DNA of 5,639 nucleotides from Phycisphaerae bacterium (GTDB lineage: Bacteria > Planctomycetota > Phycisphaerae > UBA1845 > PWPN01): contig JAPKGY010000261.1 of assembly GCA_026647385.1 (NCBI GenBank), positions 1 through 5,639 on the forward strand, in the 5' to 3' direction. The position numbers and the translations under genes were made by a program. Shown here in pieces: positions 1 to 5,476 of this stretch (position 1 is the stretch's first letter; every line of letters begins with the position of its first letter). The notes below the pieces were generated by a model. It ran no database searches. It had not been told where the DNA came from and saw nothing but the letters and a program-made list of their open reading frames with translations.

Positions 1-253
1 CGCCCGTTACGCGGATCGTCGCGGGATCCAGGAGACCTCTTTCAATGCACTGCCGCTTGGCGTATGCGGACACGGCGTCCCGCATGCCCTCTTGTGGGGC
101 ACGACCCGTCCGACGTCGCGGCGCTGCGTGCGGCCATCGAGGGTCGTACGCGACGCCGCCGACCGGCAGGGACGCGACCAGACGCGGGGCCTGTCACGCG
201 ACATCGCAAGGAGAGCGCGGGACACCCCCGTCAGGGTGTCGAGGTACGCCGGC
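1..253. other. left flank without a supportable gene
   Basis: I see no convincing gene here. All three forward frames lack stop codons across this stretch, so no plus-strand gene ends in it, and the open frames reflect high GC content rather than coding. The frame of cheD is open back to base 2, but the extra residues (rich in Arg, Asp and Gly) match nothing I recognise and would make CheD far longer than its relatives. Frame 1 at 94-144 reads VGHDPSDVAALRAAIEG, faintly like the start of a receiver domain but without its acidic pair. An AAGGAG at 208-213 has no start codon at a usable distance. The stretch probably holds the promoter and leader of the che cluster, but I could not identify a convincing -35/-10 pair. 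Confidence 0.4.
221..240 (+). promoter_or_regulatory. GC-rich stem-loop in the cheD leader
   Basis: A perfect 7-bp inverted repeat, GACACCC (221-227) and GGGTGTC (234-240), encloses a 6-base loop. It ends directly before the GAGG (241-244) that serves as the likely ribosome binding site for cheD at 254. There is no T-run after it, so it is not a classical terminator. It would hide an alternative GTG at 236 and could modulate cheD translation. The pairing is directly visible; any regulatory role is inference. Confidence 0.3.
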
Positions 254-730
254 TTGCAACACATCGTCGACATTGCCGATCTGTTCGTCACCAACGACCC
301 CGACGCGGTCCTGGTCACCCACTCCCTCGGCAGTTGCATCGGAGTCACCATCTGGGACCCCGAGGCCCACGTCGGCGGCATGATCCATTACATGCTGCCG
401 ACCTCGTCGATTTCCCCCGAAAAGGCCAAGACCCATCCGGCCATGTTCGCCGACACGGGCATCCCGGCGCTGTTCCGGGCAGCTTATGAACTCGGCGCCT
501 CCAAGAAACGCATCGTCGTGAAAGTGGCCGGCGGCTCCATGCTGCTGGACGACAAGGGCACCTTCAATATCGGAAAACGGAATTACGTCGCCCTGCGACA
601 GATCTTCTGGAAAAACGGCGTGCTGATCGACGCCGAGGACGTCGGCGGGTCGTGCAGCCGCACGCTCAAACTCAAAGTCGGGGACGGAACCGTCACGATC
701 AAGAAGCGAGACGGGGAGGCCCAGTTATGA
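254..730 (+). CDS. cheD: CheD, chemoreceptor glutamine deamidase
   Basis: CheD acts in the cytoplasm on the signalling helices of chemoreceptors, deamidating specific Gln side chains (and in some species hydrolysing methyl esters), which sets receptor activity and adaptation. From the TTG at 254 the protein has 158 residues, matching single-domain CheD (about 157-165). The catalytic triad is clear: Thr22 and Cys28 in VTHSLGSCIGV and His45 in GGMIHYMLP, with the same spacing as Thr21/Cys27/His44 of the Thermotoga maritima enzyme. Later core segments include KVAGGSMLL and IGKRNYVALR. I chose TTG254 because GAGG lies 9 bases upstream and QHIVDIADLFVTNDP fits the usual CheD N-terminus; a GTG at 236 lacks a well-placed ribosome binding site and sits inside a stem-loop. 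The stop overlaps the next start as ATGA. In firmicutes and Thermotoga CheD is regulated by CheC; here the only CheC-family protein nearby is a CheX type. The function is very secure, the exact start less so. Confidence 0.93.
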   Translation: MQHIVDIADLFVTNDPDAVLVTHSLGSCIGVTIWDPEAHVGGMIHYMLPTSSISPEKAKTHPAMFADTGIPALFRAAYELGASKKRIVVKVAGGSMLLDDKGTFNIGKRNYVALRQIFWKNGVLIDAEDVGGSCSRTLKLKVGDGTVTIKKRDGEAQL

Positions 731-1596
731 ACTGCGTTCAGGATATCCTCAGTCGCGTCGAAGAGATCAAGCCGCTGCCCGGCACGGTGCTCCGGCTCAT
801 CCAGGTCGTCAACGACCCCAACAGCACGATCGACCAGATCGTCGAGGTGGTCCGATACGACCAGGCGGTCACCGGCCAGTTGCTCCGCATCGTAAACTCG
901 GCCTTCTTCAGCTTCTCCCGCGAAATCACCTCGATCAACGAGGCTCTGTGCGCCCTGGGCACGCTCAAAGTGCTGCAGATCGTCATGGCGATCCATACCA
1001 ACACCCTGCTCTCCCGGGCCCAGCGGGGTTACGGGCTGCCGCCGGGCAAACTGTGGCAGCATTCGGTGGGCGTGGCCCTGGCCTCCGCCGCCCTGGCCGA
1101 CCACCTGCGGGAAACCAATCGAAACCTCCTGTTCACCGCCGGCCTGCTGCACGACATCGGCAAGGTGATCCTGAACGAGCACGTCGCCGCGGAATTCGCC
1201 GAGATCGTCCGAAAGGTGAACGAGGAAAGAATCTCGTTCTGCGAGGCCGAGCGCCAGGTCCTGGGGTTCTCCCACGACGAGATCGGGGCCCAGCTCGGTG
1301 AGAAATGGCAGCTCCCGGCGAGCATCATCCAGGGGATCCGACATCATCACGAACCGAGCGCGGTCGAGCCGCACGATTCGATCGTGGATATCCTGCACCT
1401 GGCCGACTGCGTCTGCCTGATGCTCGGCATCGGACTCGGGGTGGACGGACTGAGCTATCGGGCCGACGAAGGAGCCATGGCCCGCCACGGACTGCGCGAG
1501 TCCGATCTCGAAAAAATCGGAGTGCAGGTGCTCGTGGAACTTAAACGCGTCAGTGGCCTTTTCGAGGAGGGATGCCTGGAACTCCGGGGAGAGTAA
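727..1596 (+). CDS. HDOD-domain signalling protein
   Basis: This 289-residue protein is an HDOD (HD-related output domain) family member, a group often found fused or linked to receiver domains and chemosensory genes and usually thought to work through protein interaction. The HDOD core starts at residue ~8 (ILSRVEEIKPLPGTVLRLI), continues through VVRYDQAVTGQLLRIVNSAFF (residues 41-61, typical of the family) and reaches the HD-like part. Unlike many HDOD proteins, which have lost metal ligands, it keeps a set resembling HD phosphohydrolases: His112 (WQHSVG), His142-Asp143 (LLHDIGK), His183 (FSHDEIG), His207/208 (RHHHEP) and Asp227 (LADCV). The roughly 60 residues after that are not a recognised extra domain. 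The start ATG overlaps the cheD stop (ATGA) and has GGGGAGG 7 bases upstream, so translation is probably coupled. I see no GYP motif, so c-di-GMP hydrolysis is not indicated. Its place inside the operon suggests an output or scaffold function linked to CheY, which is inference. Confidence 0.88.
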   Translation: MNCVQDILSRVEEIKPLPGTVLRLIQVVNDPNSTIDQIVEVVRYDQAVTGQLLRIVNSAFFSFSREITSINEALCALGTLKVLQIVMAIHTNTLLSRAQRGYGLPPGKLWQHSVGVALASAALADHLRETNRNLLFTAGLLHDIGKVILNEHVAAEFAEIVRKVNEERISFCEAERQVLGFSHDEIGAQLGEKWQLPASIIQGIRHHHEPSAVEPHDSIVDILHLADCVCLMLGIGLGVDGLSYRADEGAMARHGLRESDLEKIGVQVLVELKRVSGLFEEGCLELRGE

Positions 1597-1621
1597 GCGG
1601 GCGCCGGACAGGAGAAATGAG

Positions 1622-2047
1622 ATGGCTCAGCACGTACTGATTGTCGACGACTCCGCGACCATTCGACAGATGGTCCGCAGGACGCTCACGCTGGCCGGGC
1701 TCGACGTGGGCGAGGTCTACGAGGCGTCCAACGGGATCGAGGCGCTCGCGCAGCTGCGGGACCACGAAGTCGCGGTCATGCTGGTGGACATCAACATGCC
1801 CACGATGAACGGCATCCAGCTCCTCAACCGCATGCAGCAGCACGCACAGCTCAGGAACATCCCCATCGTCATCGTGTCCACCGAAGGCAGCCGGCAGCGG
1901 ATCGAGGAACTTCACAAGATCGGAGCGTTCGGGTACGTGCGCAAACCGTTCCATCCGGAGCAGCTCCGGGACGTGCTCAAACCTCTTCTGGGAGTTAAAG
2001 ACGATGAGCGAAACGAAAACAGCGACGCTGCGGGAGATCTTTTCTGA
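1622..2047 (+). CDS. cheY: CheY-like single-domain response regulator
   Basis: A stand-alone receiver domain of 141 residues that would be phosphorylated by a CheA kinase and carry the signal to the flagellar motor or another output. All signature residues are present: acidic pair Asp9-Asp10 (LIVDDSATIR), phosphoacceptor Asp56 (LVDINMPTMNG), Ser86 at the Thr/Ser switch position (IVSTEGS), Tyr105 at the aromatic switch and Lys108 in VRKPF. There is no DNA-binding or other output domain. The tail after residue ~123 (KDDERNENSDAAGDLF) is longer and more charged than in Escherichia coli CheY; it is encoded mostly where the cheX gene overlaps by 44 bases. The ATG at 1622 has AGGAG at 1610-1614, 7 bases upstream, and follows the HDOD stop by 25 bases. 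With cheD, cheX, cheR and cheB around it, a true chemotaxis regulator is more likely than an orphan receiver. Confidence 0.92.
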   Translation: MAQHVLIVDDSATIRQMVRRTLTLAGLDVGEVYEASNGIEALAQLRDHEVAVMLVDINMPTMNGIQLLNRMQQHAQLRNIPIVIVSTEGSRQRIEELHKIGAFGYVRKPFHPEQLRDVLKPLLGVKDDERNENSDAAGDLF

Positions 2048-2477
2048 GACTCTCGCGAACCTCGCTTTCATGTTCACCGACGACGACATCCCCTTCGACC
2101 CCGCGGACGAGGCCTGGTTCGAGACCTCGATCCGCTACAACGGACCGCGGGCCGGCGAGCTGCGGCTCCTGTGCGACCGGGCATTCATGACCAGCCTGGC
2201 CGGCAATCTCCTGGGAATCGAGCCGGACGACCCCGAAGCCGATGTCAAGGGCGTCGACGCGGTCAAGGAACTCATGAACATCCTCTGCGGCCAGCTGGTC
2301 ACCGACTTTCACGGCAGCGACGCCGTCTTCAACCTCTCGATCCCCGAATGCACCCAACTCGACGATCCGCCGGACCTGGCTCAGCCGGATACCGTCGACG
2401 CCTTCACCCTGTCCGTGGGCGGCTCGCGAACGCGATTGGCCCACATCACCCACCCGGAAGGGAGCGGCCATGGCTAA
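2004..2477 (+). CDS. cheX: CheX-family CheY-P phosphatase
   Basis: This 157-residue protein fits the CheC/CheX/FliY phosphatase superfamily, whose members accelerate dephosphorylation of CheY-P in the cytoplasm. The key evidence is the helix VDAVKELMNILCGQLV (residues 84-99), with the catalytic Glu89 and Asn92 in the ExxN arrangement followed by the Gly96 typical of CheX and CheC active sites. Only one such helix is present: CheC normally has two, so CheX is the better match. The segment GELRLLCDRAFMTSLAGNLLG (residues 51-71) before it corresponds to the strand and helix that precede the catalytic helix in the family. The ATG at 2004 has GGGAG 9 bases upstream; a second in-frame ATG at 2070 lacks a ribosome binding site. 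The gene starts inside the end of cheY (44-base overlap), tying production of the phosphatase to its substrate, and overlaps cheR by 8 bases. Sequence identity outside the active-site helix appears low, so the subfamily assignment is less certain than the superfamily. Confidence 0.8.
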   Translation: MSETKTATLREIFSETLANLAFMFTDDDIPFDPADEAWFETSIRYNGPRAGELRLLCDRAFMTSLAGNLLGIEPDDPEADVKGVDAVKELMNILCGQLVTDFHGSDAVFNLSIPECTQLDDPPDLAQPDTVDAFTLSVGGSRTRLAHITHPEGSGHG

Positions 2478-3342
2478 CCCGACGGTCGGGGAATGGCCCC
2501 TGGCGGAAGAAGCCCAGAATCTCACCCGTGAGGATTACGATCTGATCCGCCGTCTGGTCTACGCGAAAAGCGGGATCAACCTCGGCAACGGCAAAATGCA
2601 GCTCGTGCGCGCCCGACTCGGCAAGCAAGTCCGCGCCGGTGGATACAAATCCTTCCGCGACTACTACCGACACGTCGAGGAGGACCAGAGCGGGCAGATG
2701 CTCTGCCAGCTCCTCGATTCCATCTCCACCAACACGACACACCTGTTCCGCGAGATCCGCCACTTCAACCTGCTGCGCGACATCGTCACCCGCTGGGCCG
2801 AGGATCGCGCGTGGCGCTCGCGCAACTCGATCGTGCGAATCTGGAGCGCCGCCTGCTCCAGCGGAGAAGAACCCTACTCCATCGCCATGACCGTCCACGA
2901 CGCCCTGTCCCGACACCCCGGCCTGGAGGTGAAGATCCTCGCCACCGATCTGTCCACCCGGATGCTGAGCATCGCCCGGCTCGGGCTCTTCGAGGCCCAT
3001 CGCGTGGGCACCGTGCCCGCCGACCTGCGACATCGATACTTCCGCAAGGTCGTCCAGGAAGGCCAATCCATGCTCCAGATCGCTCCCGAGATCCGGGAGT
3101 GCGTGACCTTTTCCCAGTTCAATCTCATGACCCCGACGTTCCCGTTCAAGCGAGGCTTCCACGTCATCTTCTGCCGGAACGTCATGATCTATTTCGACCG
3201 CGGGACGCAGCAGACGCTGGTAAACAAGATGGCCGGCCACCTGCTGGCGGGAGGGTATCTCATGATCGGACACTCCGAAAGCCTGAACGGCATCCGCCAA
3301 CCCCTGACCTATGTCGAGCCCACGGTCTATCGGAAAAGCTGA
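2470..3342 (+). CDS. cheR: CheR, chemoreceptor glutamate methyltransferase
   Basis: CheR transfers methyl groups from S-adenosylmethionine to Glu residues of chemoreceptor signalling helices, opposing CheB. The 290-residue protein has the standard two-domain form. The helical N-terminal domain covers residues ~18-90 (LTREDYDLIRRLVYAKSGI onward) and ends in STNTTHLFRE (86-95), the usual linker motif. The Rossmann-like SAM-binding domain follows: WSAACSSGEEPYSIAM (125-140), ILATDLS with Asp160, FNL at 217-219, FCRNVMIYFD (234-243) and GGYLMIGHSESL near the C-terminus. No TPR or other extension is present. The ATG overlaps the cheX stop by 8 bases and has AAGGGAG at 2458-2464, 5 bases upstream. 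The stop is followed by a 44-base spacer with a hairpin before cheB. The adjacent methylesterase gene completes the methylation cycle. Confidence 0.96.
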   Translation: MANPTVGEWPLAEEAQNLTREDYDLIRRLVYAKSGINLGNGKMQLVRARLGKQVRAGGYKSFRDYYRHVEEDQSGQMLCQLLDSISTNTTHLFREIRHFNLLRDIVTRWAEDRAWRSRNSIVRIWSAACSSGEEPYSIAMTVHDALSRHPGLEVKILATDLSTRMLSIARLGLFEAHRVGTVPADLRHRYFRKVVQEGQSMLQIAPEIRECVTFSQFNLMTPTFPFKRGFHVIFCRNVMIYFDRGTQQTLVNKMAGHLLAGGYLMIGHSESLNGIRQPLTYVEPTVYRKS

Positions 3343-3349
3343 GGCCGCC

Positions 3350-3370
3350 TCGCCGCCGACCGCGCGGCGA
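3350..3370 (+). promoter_or_regulatory. stem-loop in the cheR-cheB spacer
   Basis: A perfect 7-bp inverted repeat, TCGCCGC (3350-3356) and GCGGCGA (3364-3370), with a 7-base loop, fills most of the 44-base gap between cheR and cheB. No T-run follows, so it is unlikely to stop transcription. It ends 5 bases before AGGGA (3376-3380), the weak ribosome binding site of cheB, and could lower cheB translation or protect an mRNA end. The pairing is seen; the role is inference. Confidence 0.3.
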
Positions 3371-3386
3371 TCCACAGGGATAGACC

Positions 3387-4472
3387 GTGAGAGCCATCGG
3401 CCCCATCAAAACGCTGATCGTCGACGACTCGCCCAGCGTCCGAGCCGTCCTGACGCGCGTGCTGGCCGAACAGGACGATATCCATGTCGTCGGCGGAGCC
3501 CGGAACACCGCCGAAGCCCGCGAGTTGATTCTCGCCCATCGGCCCGATGTGATCGTTCTCGACATCCAGATGTATAACGGGGACAGCCTGACCTTCCTGC
3601 GCAAGCTCGCGATCCACTACCCCGTGCCGGTCATCGCGTGCAGCGAGCCCACGGAGGCGGGTCACGAAGCCGGCGTGCGGGCAGTCGAACTGGGCGCCAT
3701 CGGCGTGGTCACCAAACCGCGGAGCATCACCGGGCGGACGTTGCACCGCTGGAGTGAGGACCTCGTCCAAACGATCCGGGCCGCCGCAGCCTCCCGTCCG
3801 CCCGCACCCCCGCTTCCGACAACCGCCGCCGGCCAGCCGCCCCTCTTCCGCGACGCGGACCTCGATCCAGGTCGCTATCTCGTCCTCATCGGCGCGTCCA
3901 CCGGCGGAACCGAGGCGCTGCGCCAGATCCTGCGCATTACCCCGCCCGATTTCCCGCCCATCGCGATCGTGCAGCACATGCCCGAGGGCTTCACCGCCTC
4001 CTTCGCACGGCACCTCGACGCCCAGAGCCCGCTCAAAGTCAGCGAAGCGATCGACGGAGAGCTTCTCAAACCGGGCCAGGCCTTCATCGCCCGCGGCGGA
4101 CGCCAGATGCGAATCGTACACCGCCACCCGGAGCCGCAAATCGCCTGCGGCGAGACCGAACCCGTCAATCGTCACTGTCCGAGCGTCGACGTGCTTTTCG
4201 ACTCCGCGCTGAAAATCGTCAATCGCAAGCTGGTCGGCGTCCTCCTCACCGGCATGGGCGCCGACGGCGCCCGGGGCCTGCTCCGTCTGCGACAAGCAGG
4301 TGCTCTCACCATCGGCCAGGACCAGCAAAGCTGTGTGGTTTACGGCATGCCCAAGGTCGCCGCCGACCTCGGCGCCGTCCAGATCCAGTGCCCGCCCGCC
4401 GACATCCCCGGAACGATCGTCCGCGCATTGCGGGCAGCCGGGAATACCCACCACGCCGTCGCGGCTCTCTGA
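3387..4472 (+). CDS. cheB: CheB, chemoreceptor methylesterase with receiver domain
   Basis: CheB demethylates (and can deamidate) receptor Glu/Gln sites and is switched on by phosphorylation of its receiver domain by CheA. The 361-residue protein has the usual order: receiver domain at residues 7-130, a Pro/Ala-rich linker at ~132-155 (PPAPPLP in its centre), and the methylesterase domain at ~163-352. The catalytic triad is intact: Ser171 in IGASTGGTEAL, His197 in VQHMPEGF and Asp293 in LTGMGADGARGL. In the receiver, Asp13-Asp14, Asp59, Ser86 and Lys110 are present, but the loop after Asp59 reads DIQMYNGDS where CheB proteins normally have DIEMPxMDG, losing the conserved Pro and Gly. The start must be GTG 3387: an in-frame TAG lies at 3381-3383 and the next in-frame Met is residue 62. 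AGGGA lies 6 bases upstream. It is the last gene of the cluster; the next gene is convergent. Confidence 0.96.
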   Translation: MRAIGPIKTLIVDDSPSVRAVLTRVLAEQDDIHVVGGARNTAEARELILAHRPDVIVLDIQMYNGDSLTFLRKLAIHYPVPVIACSEPTEAGHEAGVRAVELGAIGVVTKPRSITGRTLHRWSEDLVQTIRAAAASRPPAPPLPTTAAGQPPLFRDADLDPGRYLVLIGASTGGTEALRQILRITPPDFPPIAIVQHMPEGFTASFARHLDAQSPLKVSEAIDGELLKPGQAFIARGGRQMRIVHRHPEPQIACGETEPVNRHCPSVDVLFDSALKIVNRKLVGVLLTGMGADGARGLLRLRQAGALTIGQDQQSCVVYGMPKVAADLGAVQIQCPPADIPGTIVRALRAAGNTHHAVAAL

Positions 4473-4525
4473 CGGCTCACTCGAGAATCGCAGGGCCGGC
4501 TTCAGGGCCCCACGGTTCCGCGGCG

Positions 4526-5182
4526 TCAGAGGGTCAGCCTGCCCGCGCCGGCGGCTGGCTCGGCCTCCGCTTTCTCCTTCTCGACCAGCTGGCCGCGGGC
4601 ACCCATCTGCCGGGCGGTATTCACCTGGTCGCTCAACCGCCGGAAAGGCCGTCGAAGCTTCAGGGTCTCGACTTCCCACACGTAGCCGTGAATGACCACC
4701 TGCTCCGGAATCAGCGGGCTCGACCTCAGTAATTCCACCTGGCGAATGCACGTCTCATCCACGTCGGTGAACATCCGAATCCACTTGCCGAACACACGCG
4801 AGTCAAGCTTGAGTTCCTCGAGCGAAGGATCGATCTGAACGCGATGAAGATCCGTTCCCCGCTCCTCCAGAGCCTCGACGAGATAGTCCCCCGTCGCCGT
4901 CATCATTCCGCATTCCGTGTGGTTCACCACGATGATTTCCCGCGTTCCGAAGAACTGGGTGGTGAGCATGGCCGACCGGATCACATCGTCGGTGACCAGA
5001 CCGCCCGCGTTCCGGAAAACGTGAGCGTCCCCGACCCGGATGCCCAGCGCTTCCTCGATCGGCAGGCGCTCGTCCATGCAGGCCAGAACGAACAGCCTGC
5101 GGTTATTGGGTATCCCCTTCTGCCGGCGCAAGGCCCAGGCCTCGCGCTCCGCGATCTCCATGTCGATTTGTCGATGCACCAT
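4526..5182 (-). CDS. beta-class carbonic anhydrase
   Basis: The enzyme interconverts CO2 and bicarbonate using a zinc ion, in the cytoplasm (no signal peptide is visible). The 218-residue product has all beta-class hallmarks: Cys35 with the Asp37/Arg39 dyad (LACMDERLP), RNAGG at 57-61, VTDDVIRSAM, and His88 with Cys91 in VVNHTECGMM. The three zinc ligands are Cys35, His88 and Cys91. The pattern resembles the short Mycobacterium Rv1284-type branch, which ends soon after a segment like VVIHGYVWEVETLKL (162-176). This protein goes on for about 40 residues, with a charged, then Ala/Glu-rich end. The ATG at 5182 is fixed by a perfect AAGGAGG (5191-5197) 8 bases upstream; an in-frame extension further upstream has no support. 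It converges on cheB and is not part of that operon; no functional link to chemotaxis is evident. Confidence 0.93.
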   Translation of the reverse strand: MVHRQIDMEIAEREAWALRRQKGIPNNRRLFVLACMDERLPIEEALGIRVGDAHVFRNAGGLVTDDVIRSAMLTTQFFGTREIIVVNHTECGMMTATGDYLVEALEERGTDLHRVQIDPSLEELKLDSRVFGKWIRMFTDVDETCIRQVELLRSSPLIPEQVVIHGYVWEVETLKLRRPFRRLSDQVNTARQMGARGQLVEKEKAEAEPAAGAGRLTL

Positions 5183-5232
5183 GGGCGAATCCTCCTTTCG
5201 CGATCCGTCCGGACGCGCCTGTTCGTTTCGCC

Positions 5233-5238
5233 ATTGTA
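5233..5238 (-). promoter_or_regulatory. candidate -10 element for carbonic anhydrase
   Basis: Read on the minus strand the hexamer is TACAAT, one mismatch from the bacterial -10 consensus and an AT-rich spot in GC-rich DNA. It would give a leader of roughly 40-45 bases before the ATG at 5182. No hexamer resembling TTGACA is found 16-18 bases upstream, so the call is weak. Confidence 0.3.
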
Positions 5239-5434
5239 GGATCCATCGTGGGCGGAAATTGCCTCCAGAGAACCTGTCCCATCCCGGCGACAGCGCCGGA
5301 ACGACGTGCATTCACCGTGGAAAAACTCGAGACGGAAACCGGGCGGGGGATGCGCCTCGGCGACGCGGCCCCGTCGGGCCGGGCCCGCGGCCGCCACGCC
5401 GGGGGGCATCCTGGCGGGCGCGAATCACTTGGGT

Positions 5435-5440
5435 TAGAAT
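5435..5440 (+). promoter_or_regulatory. candidate -10 element for the small Cys-rich gene
   Basis: TAGAAT is one mismatch from the -10 consensus and lies about 36 bases before the ATG at 5477, leaving a short leader that contains the ribosome binding site. The -35 region (around 5412-5417, TGGCGG) does not match the consensus, so this is tentative. Confidence 0.25.
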
Positions 5441-5476
5441 CCCCCGTCGAACACCCCCGAACAGGGAGATGAAGCC

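Larger units (their letters stand above)
5183..5476. other. GC-rich divergent intergenic spacer
   Basis: This spacer separates the carbonic anhydrase gene (minus) from the small Cys-rich gene (plus). I see no gene in it: open frames crossing it are GC-rich chance frames. It contains a 6-bp GC hairpin, CGGCCC (5366-5371) and GGGCCG (5376-5381) with loop CGTC, within an extremely GC-rich stretch around 5340-5420. Possible -10 elements lie near both ends: TACAAT on the minus strand (5238-5233) and TAGAAT on the plus strand (5435-5440). Neither has a good -35. Confidence 0.5.

Noticed and set aside
97..113. GGGCACG looks like the -24 part of a sigma-54 promoter upstream of cheD.
   Set aside because: The -12 position does not carry the required GC in a TTGC-like element, so only half of the motif is present.
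583..1488. Long minus-strand open frame opposite the HDOD gene.
   Set aside because: It is a shadow of strongly GC-biased codons on the other strand, has a low-complexity Asp/Gly/Val/Arg-rich composition, and no recognisable motif; the plus-strand gene explains the sequence.
4473..4525. Possible bidirectional terminator between cheB and the carbonic anhydrase gene (GGGCC at 4493-4497 with GGCCC at 4506-4510).
   Set aside because: The stem is only 5 bp with an 8-base loop, and there is no T-run on either strand.
3327..4751. Minus-strand open frame of 474 codons opposite cheB.
   Set aside because: It is antisense to a fully conserved CheB and overlaps the carbonic anhydrase end in the wrong frame; it shows no motif or ribosome binding site.
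5366..5381. GC-rich hairpin in the divergent spacer considered as a repeat element or terminator.
   Set aside because: Only one copy is visible in the window and there is no T-run; such short GC hairpins are expected by chance in DNA this GC-rich.
5430..5446. GGGTTAGAATCCC resembles a tRNA T-arm and could mark a tRNA gene or attachment site.
   Set aside because: The invariant C of the T-loop is replaced by A, the outer stem pairs fail, and no acceptor, D or anticodon arm can be built upstream.
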